A stretch of DNA of 64,000 nt. Source: Chitinivorax sp. PXF-14. Its GTDB lineage: Bacteria; Pseudomonadota; Gammaproteobacteria; Burkholderiales; SCOH01. A model generated the notes under the pieces. That model worked only from the letters and a program-made list of their open reading frames with translations. It made no database searches and had not been told where the DNA came from. The stretch spans positions 310,001 to 374,000 of the forward strand of contig NZ_JBFNXJ010000001.1 of the NCBI RefSeq assembly GCF_040812015.1. Direction: 5' to 3'. The stretch's first letter is position 1, and every line of letters begins with the position of its first letter. Made by a program: the position numbers and the translations under genes. This document shows, one piece after another, positions 48,046 through 55,670 of the stretch.

Positions 48046-49290
48046 ATGAAACCGATCTACTTCATCTCCGACCTGCACCTGAGCGCCGACGAACCCGAAA
48101 CCGTCGCGCTGTTCGAGCGCTTCTGCCAGGACCTGGCGCCGGCCGCCGACGCCGTCTACATCCTCGGCGATTTCTTCGAATACTGGGCCGGCGATGATGA
48201 TCTCGACGACCCGTTCAACACCGCCATCACCACCCGGCTGCGAGCACTGGCGGATGCCGGCGTGCGGCTGTTCCTGCTGCATGGCAACCGCGACTTCCTG
48301 CTCGGTCCTGCGTTTGCCGAGCGGGCCGGGGTGACGCTGCTGGCCGACCCCTGCGCGGTAGAGATCGCCGGGCGCAAGGTGCTGCTGTCGCACGGCGATG
48401 CCCTGTGCACCGACGATGTCGAATACCAGCGTTTCCGCCAGATGGTGCGTAACCCGGCCTGGCTGCAGCAGGTGCTCGCCCAGCCGCTGGCGGCGCGCAA
48501 GGCGCTAATCGCGCAGATCCGCCAGAAGAGCGAGATGGCCAAGCAGACCAAGGCGGCCGGGATCATGGATGTCAATCGCGAGGCGGTGCTCGGGCTGTTC
48601 CGCGAGCTGGCCTACCTGCCGCTGATCCATGGGCATACGCATCGCCCGGCGCGGCATTGGTATAGTCTGGACGACCATGCCTGCGAGCGTATCGTGCTGC
48701 CCGACTGGTACCAGGGCCATGGCGGCTACCTGCGCGTCGACGACGCTGGCTGGCTGCTGTGCCACTACGGCCTGGAGCCGGAGCGTGCGCCGCGCGAGCT
48801 GTTCGAGACCGAACGCTGTATCGTGCGTGAACTCACGCGTGGCGACTTCGACGCCTTTCACGCGCTGTGCAGCGATGCGCGGCTGATGTCGTGGATGGGC
48901 GACGGCGAGGTGCTGGCGCCGGACATCACCGGGCAGTGGATCGAGCGCTCGCTGCTCAACTACGATCGCCAGGGCTACGGCGCCTTTGCCGTCGTCGACA
49001 GGCAGAGCGGCGTGTTGCGGGGCTTTATCGGCATCGCTTCGCCGACCGATGGCGAGCCCGAGCTGATTTACGCTGTCCACGCCGACCACTGGGGGCAGGG
49101 GCTGGCGACCGAGGTCGGGCGGGCATTTCTCGATTACTGCCACCACAACTGGGGTTTCGACACCCTGCTCGCCACCATCGCCGTGGGAAACCTGCCGTCG
49201 CGCCGCATCGCCGAGAAGCTCGGCTTCGTGCTGGAGCGCGAAGGGCAGGACGATGACAGGGTGATCGCCCACTACCGCTGGCACGCCTGA
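48046..49290 (+). CDS. lpxH: UDP-2,3-diacylglucosamine pyrophosphatase (LpxH) fused to a GNAT acetyltransferase
   Basis: 414 residues in one uninterrupted frame. Residues 1-245 are LpxH, the lipid A enzyme that cleaves UDP-2,3-diacylglucosamine to lipid X; its metal ligands are all visible: SDLHL (D9, H11), GDFFEYWAGDD (D42), HGNRDFL (N81), LSHGDAL (H116) and HGHTHRP (H195, H197). At about residue 250 (base 48796) it runs straight into a GNAT domain of the RimJ/RimL type: LFETERCIVRELTRGDFDAF, YAVHADHWGQGLATEVGRAF with the acetyl-CoA loop, and NLPSRRIAEKLGFVLERE. LpxH alone is normally about 240 residues. The substrate of the acetyltransferase is unknown. Confidence 0.92.
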   Translation: MKPIYFISDLHLSADEPETVALFERFCQDLAPAADAVYILGDFFEYWAGDDDLDDPFNTAITTRLRALADAGVRLFLLHGNRDFLLGPAFAERAGVTLLADPCAVEIAGRKVLLSHGDALCTDDVEYQRFRQMVRNPAWLQQVLAQPLAARKALIAQIRQKSEMAKQTKAAGIMDVNREAVLGLFRELAYLPLIHGHTHRPARHWYSLDDHACERIVLPDWYQGHGGYLRVDDAGWLLCHYGLEPERAPRELFETERCIVRELTRGDFDAFHALCSDARLMSWMGDGEVLAPDITGQWIERSLLNYDRQGYGAFAVVDRQSGVLRGFIGIASPTDGEPELIYAVHADHWGQGLATEVGRAFLDYCHHNWGFDTLLATIAVGNLPSRRIAEKLGFVLEREGQDDDRVIAHYRWHA

Positions 49291-49524
49291 GGGCATTGCC
49301 GCAGTGCGGGCCCCAACCATGGCCGCATGGCCGGTGCCGGCGGTTGCTTTGCCGTGTTTTTACCGTGCAATCAGAGGGTTGTCATGCCTGCCTGATTTAG
49401 AGCTTGCAGCCTAGTTGCCACCCATGGCCGATGCTACAATGGCCTTGGTGGCGGTCCGCAAGCGGGATGCACTGGAGACGGAGCGCTCAACCATTTCCGA
49501 GGCAGACAACACAAGAGGCAGAAC

Positions 49525-49857
49525 GTGATCAACAAATCAGTGGAGGCAAAGGCACTGCTGGCAGGTTTACTGCTTGGCATGGCCGTGTTGCCGGCACAGG
49601 CCGCGGGCGACCCGGCTGCCGGCGCCAAGAAGAACGCGATGTGCATAGGCTGTCATGGCATCGAGACCTACAAGACAGCATTCCCTACCGTTTACCCCGT
49701 CCCCAAGATTGCAGGCCAGTATCCGCAATACATCGTCAAGGCGCTGTCGGCCTACAAGAGCGGCGACCGCCAGCATCCGAGCATGCGCGCCATTGCCGGC
49801 AGCCTGAGCGATCAGGACATGGAAGACCTGGCCGCCTATTACGGCCAGGCGAAATAG
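49525..49857 (+). CDS. Small class I cytochrome c, first of a pair
   Basis: 110 residues starting at the GTG at 49525. A signal peptide ([26 protein letters not shown]) is followed by the heme-binding motif CIGCH (about residues 40-44). A methionine ligand is probably in [21 protein letters not shown] near the end, as in cytochrome c4/c5-like domains. It should carry electrons in the periplasm, perhaps to a terminal oxidase. The second cytochrome gene starts 8 bases after its stop. Confidence 0.9.
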   Translation: MINKSVEAKALLAGLLLGMAVLPAQAAGDPAAGAKKNAMCIGCHGIETYKTAFPTVYPVPKIAGQYPQYIVKALSAYKSGDRQHPSMRAIAGSLSDQDMEDLAAYYGQAK

Positions 49858-49865
49858 GGGGGACT

Positions 49866-50186
49866 ATGAAACGGATTGCCGCAGTATTTCTCGCCATGGG
49901 CGTGGCGCTTGGCGCCCAGGCTGCCGATATCGAGGCGGGCAAGGCCAAGGCCCAGCAGGTGTGTGCTGCCTGCCATGGTGCCGATGGCAATAGCCAGAAC
50001 CCCGATTTCCCTCGCCTGGCCGGCCAGTACGACGAATACCTGGTACAGGCCCTGAAGGACTACCAGTCCGGCAAGCGCAAGAACGCCATCATGGCGCCGA
50101 TCGCGCAGACCTTGTCGAAAGAAGACGTCCACAACGTCGCAGCCTACTTCGCCGAGCAGGCGAGCCCGCTCTATACGAAAAAATAG
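49866..50186 (+). CDS. Small class I cytochrome c, second of a pair
   Basis: 106 residues from the ATG at 49866, signal peptide [20 protein letters not shown], heme motif [13 protein letters not shown], and a probable Met ligand in [21 protein letters not shown]. It is a paralogue of the preceding protein with the same layout (single c-type heme, FPRLAGQY block). The two together resemble the halves of a diheme cytochrome c4. Co-transcribed with the first gene; a long hairpin follows. Confidence 0.9.
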   Translation: MKRIAAVFLAMGVALGAQAADIEAGKAKAQQVCAACHGADGNSQNPDFPRLAGQYDEYLVQALKDYQSGKRKNAIMAPIAQTLSKEDVHNVAAYFAEQASPLYTKK

Positions 50187-50203
50187 CGCTATCCGCTGAA
50201 CAC

Positions 50204-50234
50204 GGCCGGGGCCGCTGCTTTCGCGGCCCCGGCC
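50204..50234 (+). terminator. Long GC hairpin after the cytochrome pair
   Basis: GGCCGGGGCCGC / GCGGCCCCGGCC, 12-base perfect arms with a 7-base loop, 17 bases past the stop. The T-run is weak (GTTTG), so it may be a stability element rather than a full terminator. Confidence 0.65.
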
Positions 50235-50286
50235 GACTGTTTGTACGTTACCGCTTGCGGCGCGTTTTCAGCGCTTTGCTGCAAGC

Positions 50287-50311
50287 AAAGGCCGGCATGG
50301 CCGGCCTTTTT
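50287..50311. terminator. Bidirectional terminator between cytochrome and DUF1841 genes
   Basis: AAAGGCCGGC / GCCGGCCTTT with an ATG loop; T-tract on the plus side (TTTTT) and AAAG on the other. It separates convergent transcripts. Confidence 0.85.
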
Positions 50312-50322
50312 ATCGCGCCTGC

Positions 50323-50763
50323 TCAGGCCTCGGGCAGCCCCAGCTTGCCGCGCAGGCAGGCGAAGTAGATGGCGGGGTCCGGTTGCGTCTGGTAGCGCTG
50401 CGCATGCCAGATCATCTCGCCGAGGCAATCCATCACCTCGTGCAGGGCGGCATGCTCGTCCTGCTTTTGCACGCACAGCTGGCGGTAGAGATCGCGAATG
50501 CCGACCGGCTGGTCGATCGACAGCTGCTCCTGGATCGCCAGGTGCATGGACAGATGCAGGAAGGGGTTGATGTCGCCGTGCTCGGGGGCGTAATCGCGGT
50601 CGACATAGCGTTCGGGCTGGTCGAGCAGCGCGTGGTATTCGGGGTGCTCGGCCAGGATCGTCAGCGTGATCTTTTCCAGATCGGTGAGCGGCTGCTGCGC
50701 GTGGTACTTGCGCCAGGTGTCGAAGAAGAACTGGCGCGCCTGGTCGCGGGTCGGGTTGAACAT
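50323..50763 (-). CDS. DUF1841 family protein
   Basis: 146 residues from the ATG at 50763 (MFNPTRDQARQFFFDTW), the usual DUF1841 opening. Other conserved blocks are HPEYHALLD, NPFLHLSMHLAIQEQLSIDQPVGI and ALHEVMDCLGEMIWHAQR. The family is common in beta- and gammaproteobacteria, is soluble and rich in His/Glu near HLSMHLAIQEQ, and its function is not known. Its start is 13 bases after the FIST gene stop on the same strand. Confidence 0.88.
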   Translation of the reverse strand: MFNPTRDQARQFFFDTWRKYHAQQPLTDLEKITLTILAEHPEYHALLDQPERYVDRDYAPEHGDINPFLHLSMHLAIQEQLSIDQPVGIRDLYRQLCVQKQDEHAALHEVMDCLGEMIWHAQRYQTQPDPAIYFACLRGKLGLPEA

Positions 50764-50776
50764 CGTGTTTCCTTGG

Positions 50777-51868
50777 TCAATGGGGCCAGAACAGGCCGAC
50801 GACGGCCGCGTTGTCCTGGATCGCCTGCGGATGTTGCGGCGATACCTGACCGTTGCCATACAAGGCCAACAGCGGCACGCCCGGAAAGTGTCGGCGGAAG
50901 CTCAACCAGTCGCGGTCTTCTCCGCCGTAGAAGCCGGGGCCACGGCCGGCGCTGGAGAACATCAGTCCGAATGCCGGCGGTGCGGCGCCCTGCGCGAGCT
51001 CGCCGAGCATCAGATCCATCTCCAGTTCGGCGTGCAGTGGCTGGCGCCAGGCCCATTGCACCGATTCGCCGACAGCGAGGCGGCGCGTGGTGGTTACCCG
51101 GGCGGGCTCGATATTGAGCAGGCCGATAATCTCGGTCGCCGCCACCGTGCCGGCTGTCGCGATCAGCGCGAGTTGCGACTCGGGGGGCTGGCGGTCGCGC
51201 CCGTCCAGCGGCAGGCTGCGCATCAGTGCGGCGAGCGGCGCCATGCCGTCGAGGCCGAGCAGGTCGAAGCCATGCGCGGCGCTGACGGCCATCGGCCGGC
51301 CCAGCGGGCGGAAGCCGGAGGACACGCCGACACGCCCCTCAAGGCCGAGCAGGCGATGATCGCCGTGGCCATCGGGCCGTTCGCGGCCGCCCGAGAACAC
51401 GCTATAGGGGCCGTGCCCGGTGGCGTCGCCGGCAACGCCGCCAAAACGCCGCCCAGGTGCTGCGAGCCAGGTGCTGTTGATGGCATTAGGGGCGGCCAGT
51501 GTCAGCAGCAGATCATCCGGCCCAGCCCGGCCGGTCAACGCGAAACCGTGGCCCTCGGCCAGCACCAGCGCGGCGGCTGCGGGGCCATCGAGCACCCAGT
51601 CTTCGTCGCTGGCGAGCCCCAGTGCGGTACACCCGAGGATTTGCGTGCTGCCGACGGCCCGTGCCGCCGCCGTCAGTGTGGGGCGGATGTCGGCGGCGAA
51701 TTCCTGGCTCAGAAACAGCAGCACGCAGCCCACGCGGTCCATGCCTGCTTTTTCGCGTGCCTCATCGATGGCGCGGCAGGCCAGCTCGGGTGTGGCGGCC
51801 CGGCCGGTGGCCAGGCCACTGGCGGCGATCAGGGTGTTCAGTGTCAGCGGGCTCATCGTGGGCGCCAT
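50777..51868 (-). CDS. FIST-domain protein
   Basis: About 363 residues. The N-terminal part resembles the FIST N domain ([33 protein letters not shown] and [18 protein letters not shown]), and the C-terminal part has the FIST C pattern ([26 protein letters not shown], later [35 protein letters not shown]). FIST proteins are soluble sensory modules thought to bind small ligands, often amino acids. Two in-frame ATGs (51868 and 51856) precede the domain with no clear ribosome site; TATAAT at the first suggests a short-leader or leaderless message starting at the second. It is divergent from nadC; no signalling partner is fused or adjacent. Confidence 0.8.
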   Translation of the reverse strand: MAPTMSPLTLNTLIAASGLATGRAATPELACRAIDEAREKAGMDRVGCVLLFLSQEFAADIRPTLTAAARAVGSTQILGCTALGLASDEDWVLDGPAAAALVLAEGHGFALTGRAGPDDLLLTLAAPNAINSTWLAAPGRRFGGVAGDATGHGPYSVFSGGRERPDGHGDHRLLGLEGRVGVSSGFRPLGRPMAVSAAHGFDLLGLDGMAPLAALMRSLPLDGRDRQPPESQLALIATAGTVAATEIIGLLNIEPARVTTTRRLAVGESVQWAWRQPLHAELEMDLMLGELAQGAAPPAFGLMFSSAGRGPGFYGGEDRDWLSFRRHFPGVPLLALYGNGQVSPQHPQAIQDNAAVVGLFWPH

Positions 51869-51954
51869 TATATACTGCGCCGGCCATCCGCCCGCGGTTG
51901 CGGCCCGCGGCGCGCTTGAGTAAAGTGGCGGCGACTGCAAACAGGAGCCCAGCC

Positions 51955-52788
51955 ATGAACCTCGCCGACATCATCCGCCAGAACGTCGCCACCGCACTCG
52001 CCGAGGATATCGGCAGCGGCGACCTGACCGCCCTGCTGATCGCGGCCGACCGGCGCGGCGAGGCAACCGTGATCGCGCGCGAGGCCGCGGTGATCTGCGG
52101 CAGCGCATGGTTCGAGGCCTGTTTCAAGCAGGTGGATGAGGCTGTCGAGGTATTCTGGCTGGTGAAAGAGGGGGAGTCGGTCGAACCCGGCCAACGCCTG
52201 TGCGAGCTCTACGGCCCGGCCCGGGCGCTGCTGACGGGTGAGCGCTCGGCGCTCAATTTCCTGCAGACGCTGTCTGCCGTCGCGACCGCCACGCTCCAGT
52301 ATGTCGAAGCCACGCGTGGCACCCGCGCCAAGATCATGGATACGCGCAAGACCCTGCCCGGCCTGCGCCACGCGCTCAAGTACGCGGTGACCGTGGGCGG
52401 TGGCTACAACCAGCGCATCGGTCTGTTCGACGGCATCCTGATCAAGGAAAACCACATCATGGCGGCCGGCTCGATCGCCGAGGTGATGCGCCAGGCGCAG
52501 GCGCTGGCCAGCCCCGGGGTCACCATCCAGATCGAGGTGGAGACCCTCGACGAACTCAAGACCGCGCTCGACGCCGGCGCCCAGCTGATCCTGCTCGACA
52601 ATATGTCGCTCGAGCAGATGCGCGAGGCCGTGGCGTTGACCGCTGGCCGGGCCGAGCTCGAAGCCTCGGGGGGCGTCGGGCTCGATACCGTGGCTGCGAT
52701 CGCCGCGACGGGTGTCGATCGCATCTCGATCGGCCGCCTGACCAAGGACATCAAGGCCGTCGATCTCTCGATGCGCTTCAAGCTGTAA
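51955..52788 (+). CDS. nadC: Quinolinate phosphoribosyltransferase NadC
   Basis: 277 residues. It converts quinolinate and PRPP to nicotinate mononucleotide in NAD synthesis. Motifs: [47 protein letters not shown] (the TRKT substrate loop), [21 protein letters not shown] and [11 protein letters not shown], ending with [20 protein letters not shown]. Full length, normal. The other nad genes are not here. The start has GGAG 10 bases upstream. It faces the remnant and diguanylate cyclase on the opposite strand. Confidence 0.97.
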   Translation: MNLADIIRQNVATALAEDIGSGDLTALLIAADRRGEATVIAREAAVICGSAWFEACFKQVDEAVEVFWLVKEGESVEPGQRLCELYGPARALLTGERSALNFLQTLSAVATATLQYVEATRGTRAKIMDTRKTLPGLRHALKYAVTVGGGYNQRIGLFDGILIKENHIMAAGSIAEVMRQAQALASPGVTIQIEVETLDELKTALDAGAQLILLDNMSLEQMREAVALTAGRAELEASGGVGLDTVAAIAATGVDRISIGRLTKDIKAVDLSMRFKL

Positions 52789-52823
52789 GCGTCACCCTTC
52801 ATGGCCGGTGCTGCGCCGCCGGC

Positions 52824-53042
52824 TCATTCCATCTCGCTGATCTGCCTGTAACGCCCGTCGGCCCGGATGGCGGCCAGGCCGAGATTGAAGTCGTCCAGCA
52901 ACTGCAGGGCCCCCGGCCATTTGAGCGAGCACAAGCCTAGCTTGGAGGCTGCAGGGGGTGTCTTTTCGATCATTGCCCAGCCCCGTGACATGGTGTGCCG
53001 GCCTGGCACTGTGTTGTCCGCGGAGATTGCCTGGGGATGCGC
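52824..53042 (-). pseudogene. Fragment resembling the C-terminus of a solute-binding protein
   Basis: After the diguanylate cyclase stop (TGA), the same reading frame continues for about 72 codons before a TGA at 52824. Its end, LQLLDDFNLGLAAIRADGRYRQISEME, has the cadence of the last helix of bacterial extracellular solute-binding proteins (family 3), and SRGWAMIEKTPP also fits. There is no start codon, signal peptide or body. It looks like the remnant of an older gene joined to the cyclase gene. Another reading is chance. Confidence 0.35.
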
Positions 53043-54146
53043 TCAGACGAGCGTCGGCACCGAAACCTCGGTGCGGTTGCGCCCGCCGCGCTTGGCTCGG
53101 TACAGCGCATGGTCGGCGCGTTCCAGTGTGGTGTTGAGCGACTCCGGCAGGTAGTACTGCACCAGCCCGATCGAGACCGTCACGACATAATCGGGCCCGA
53201 GCTCGGGGAAGTGGGTGTGCTCCAGCAGCTCGCGAATGCGCTCGGTGCAGATGCTGCCCAGCTCCAGCGAGGTGTTGGGTTGCATCAGGATGAATTCTTC
53301 GCCACCCCAGCGGCCAAAGAAATCGGTACTGCGCAACAGCGACTGGGTCTGGCTGGCAAAGGTCTTCAGCACCTCGTCGCCAATGCTGTGGCCATAGGTG
53401 TCGTTGATCAGCTTGAAGTGGTCGATGTCGAGAATGCATACGCAGAAACCGCCGCCGCCACGGTCGGTGCGGTTCTTTTCATGGCGCAGCACCTCCATGA
53501 TGTAGCGCCGGTTGTAGAGACCGGTCAGCTCATCATGGGTCGCCATCTCACTGATGGTATGCAGGGCCTGGGCGAGCTGCACGTTCTTCTCCGCGAGCTG
53601 GCGGCGCATGGCGCTGATCGACCCGGCCAGCACCGAGAGGAAGGGCAGAAAGGTGGCAAACACCAGGTAGTGGGCCACTTCCAGCGGCAGGTTGAAGCTT
53701 GGCCCATCCACCCTGGCGATCAATGGCATCGCCATGGTCAGGATGGCCACCGCAAACACGCTGAGCCACACCAGCTGCTTGCGGGCGAGCTTGTAGCAAC
53801 CGAATACCAGCGCAATGAAAGCCGTGACAAGGAAGGCGCCACGCACGGCCCCGCCGTAAATCACGCAAAACATGATGAGGGGGATGGCGACGCCGATCTG
53901 GGCAAAGGTCAGGCTTGGGTCGCTGGCACGCTTGTTGATGCCGAGGCGGAACAGCGTATAGAACGTGGTGCTGACGCAGACCGCCAGCCCGCCCCAGACC
54001 CAGGCCACCCAGAGGGGGATCAGGCCGACCGCCGCGCAGAAAGCCACGGGGATGGCGCTGAGCACGTACATGCTGACGCTCATGAAGAAGCGGCTGATGC
54101 GCAACGCCTGCTTCGGGTCATCGGTATAGACGAGCGTGGAAGCCAC
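53043..54146 (-). CDS. Membrane diguanylate cyclase (GGDEF)
   Basis: 367 residues. Six hydrophobic segments (about 22-190) form an N-terminal membrane sensor of unknown ligand. A short coiled coil (AMRRQLAEKNVQLAQALHTIS) leads to the GGDEF domain (about 205-365): DELTGLYNRR, CVCILDIDHFKLINDTYGHSIGD and the active motif GGEEF in FGRWGGEEFILMQP. The residues four to five before GGEEF do not match an RxxD inhibitory site. It should make cyclic di-GMP, which in such bacteria governs pili, motility and surface polymers. The fragment described below its stop lies in the same frame. Confidence 0.92.
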   Translation of the reverse strand: MASTLVYTDDPKQALRISRFFMSVSMYVLSAIPVAFCAAVGLIPLWVAWVWGGLAVCVSTTFYTLFRLGINKRASDPSLTFAQIGVAIPLIMFCVIYGGAVRGAFLVTAFIALVFGCYKLARKQLVWLSVFAVAILTMAMPLIARVDGPSFNLPLEVAHYLVFATFLPFLSVLAGSISAMRRQLAEKNVQLAQALHTISEMATHDELTGLYNRRYIMEVLRHEKNRTDRGGGGFCVCILDIDHFKLINDTYGHSIGDEVLKTFASQTQSLLRSTDFFGRWGGEEFILMQPNTSLELGSICTERIRELLEHTHFPELGPDYVVTVSIGLVQYYLPESLNTTLERADHALYRAKRGGRNRTEVSVPTLV

Positions 54147-54485
54147 GATACCACTCCTCTCGGCGACAGCAATTTTAGTATATTAGAGTAATCTGTCTAT
54201 TTTGAGAATGATAGGTAGGCTTGTCGAGAATGACAAGGGGGTAGGCACCAATCTGGTGCAAAAAAGTGGTGCCGTGCGCGGTGGACCAGCATCAGCCCAG
54301 GCTGGTAACGGGGTCGGTGGGCTTTGCTTGGCGGGCGATGGCATGGATCTCCATGGTTCGCCGGCCCGCGTGCTTGTGCCGTGGCGGCGAAACGGAGGCT
54401 GTGCTGGTGGTGTGAGTGGGATGGGCCAGATTGCGCAATGCCGGCCAGGCGCGGTACCAGGGCCTACCGGCGAAGGCGCGCGCGC
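54147..54485. other. Gene-free stretch between diguanylate cyclase and folB
   Basis: 339 bases. AT-rich near 54170-54200, next to the cyclase start, as expected for its promoter. A repeated GGCACCA/TGGTGC pattern (54244-54275) could pair around a stretch of A residues, but no standard terminator or riboswitch is recognised. The rest is GC-rich with no convincing frame. Confidence 0.4.
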
Positions 54486-54839
54486 CTAGCGCTGGCCGCG
54501 TTCGATCGACACGCCGACGCGTTTCACGCCGCGCAGCATGCCGAGCTTGGCGACGCTGATCTTGACCCAGGGCGAGCCGAACTCGCTCATGATGACCTTG
54601 GCGATATGCTCGGCCAGCGCTTCGAGCAACAGGAAGTGCGTTTCGCTCAAGGTCTGGCGCAGACGATCCACCACTTCGCCGTAGTGTATGGTGTCGTCGA
54701 TATTGTCGGTCTGGCAGGCGACGGTGCGCGGCAGGCCGATTTCCAGGTCGAGCTGCAGGGTCTGCGGGGCCTGGCGTTCCCATTCGTAGACACCGATCAG
54801 GGTGTCGATGCGGACTTCGTGAAGAAAGATGATATCCAT
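54486..54839 (-). CDS. folB: Dihydroneopterin aldolase FolB
   Basis: 117 residues from the ATG at 54839 (MDIIFLHEVRIDTLIGVYEWER), the usual FolB opening with the conserved Glu/Trp region. The block TIHYGEVVDRLRQTLSETHFLLLEALAEHIA holds the pterin-anchoring Glu, and KISVAKLGMLRGVKRVGVSIER includes the catalytic Lys. It cleaves 7,8-dihydroneopterin in folate synthesis. It is divergent from plsY, a common arrangement, with no folK next to it. Confidence 0.95.
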   Translation of the reverse strand: MDIIFLHEVRIDTLIGVYEWERQAPQTLQLDLEIGLPRTVACQTDNIDDTIHYGEVVDRLRQTLSETHFLLLEALAEHIAKVIMSEFGSPWVKISVAKLGMLRGVKRVGVSIERGQR

Positions 54840-54948
54840 CGGTCGGGGCGGCGGGCTCAGGCTGGCGTGCGCGTCGAGGGTTTGCCTTGGTGTTGCCCCG
54901 CGCCGCTTTGCCTTACAATCCAAAGCGATCAATTCTAAGGGATTTGCA

Positions 54949-55560
54949 ATGCTCACGATAGCGTTCCTTGTTGTCGCCTATCTTCTCGGCTCATTGAGCT
55001 TCGCCGTGATCGTCAGCCGGCTGATGGGGCTGGCCGATCCACGCACCTTCGGGTCGAAAAACCCCGGTGCGACCAACGTGCTGCGCTCGGGCAACAAGGC
55101 CGCCGCGGCGTTCACCTTGCTGGGCGACGCGGTCAAGGGCTGGCTTGCCGTCTTCCTGGCGCAGCTTATCGCACCGCGTGTCGGCGCCGATGGCGCGGTC
55201 GTGCCGCTGTCCGCGCTTGCCGTCGTGGTCGGGCACATGTGGCCGATCTTCTTCCGCTTCAAGGGCGGCAAGGGCGTGGCGACGGCCGCCGGCGTACTGT
55301 TCGCGCTCAATCTCTGGGTGGGGCTCGGCACGCTGGGCGTCTGGCTCGGTGTCGTGCTGCTGCTGCGCATTTCCTCGCTCGCCGCCCTGTGCGCAGCCGT
55401 GGCCAGCCCGTTTCTGGCTGCCTGGCTGATTGGCGACGCGACGACGATAGGCGCGGTGGTGGTGATTGCCCTGCTGCTGATTCAACGCCATAAACGCAAC
55501 ATCCTCGACCTGCTCGCGGGCCGCGAGGGCAAGATCGGCGACCGGGCCAAGCCTGAGTAA
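54949..55560 (+). CDS. plsY: Glycerol-3-phosphate acyltransferase PlsY
   Basis: 203 residues with about five membrane helices. It uses acyl-phosphate to acylate glycerol-3-phosphate, the first step of phospholipid synthesis. The three PlsY motifs are visible: GSKNPGATNVLR (about 37-48), KGGKGVATAAGV with its Lys/Gly, and the C-terminal HKRNILDLLAGREGKIG. The start is the ATG at 54949, right after an AAGGGATTT. A strong terminator follows the gene. Confidence 0.96.
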   Translation: MLTIAFLVVAYLLGSLSFAVIVSRLMGLADPRTFGSKNPGATNVLRSGNKAAAAFTLLGDAVKGWLAVFLAQLIAPRVGADGAVVPLSALAVVVGHMWPIFFRFKGGKGVATAAGVLFALNLWVGLGTLGVWLGVVLLLRISSLAALCAAVASPFLAAWLIGDATTIGAVVVIALLLIQRHKRNILDLLAGREGKIGDRAKPE

Positions 55561-55576
55561 GGCCGCCATCGCAGCG

Positions 55577-55603
55577 AAAAGCGCGCCGGGAGCGCGCTTT
55601 TTT
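55577..55603 (+). terminator. Rho-independent terminator after plsY
   Basis: AAAAGCGCGC ... GCGCGCTTTTTT with a CGGGA loop, 16 bases past the plsY stop. Confidence 0.9.
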
Positions 55604-55608
55604 CTCGC

Positions 55609-55636
55609 TTGCGTTTATACCCTATGGGGGTATAAG
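55609..55636 (+). promoter_or_regulatory. Copper promoter with CsoR-type operator in the spacer
   Basis: TTGCGT (55609-55614), a 16-base spacer and TATAAG (55631-55636). The spacer and -10 contain TTATACCC-TATGG-GGGTATAA (55615-55635), an inverted repeat with 8-base arms and a G-run centre, as in known CsoR operators. A CsoR bound here would cover the promoter of copA. Confidence 0.75.
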
Positions 55637-55670
55637 ATAGTTGCATCGTATCGCCGAGAGACTGCAAGCC

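Noticed and set aside
54244-54275. Repeated GGCACCA / TGGTGC pattern between the cyclase and folB
   Set aside because: The arms are short, the loop is long and the A/T tract lies inside the loop rather than after the stem, so no standard terminator or regulatory element can be supported.
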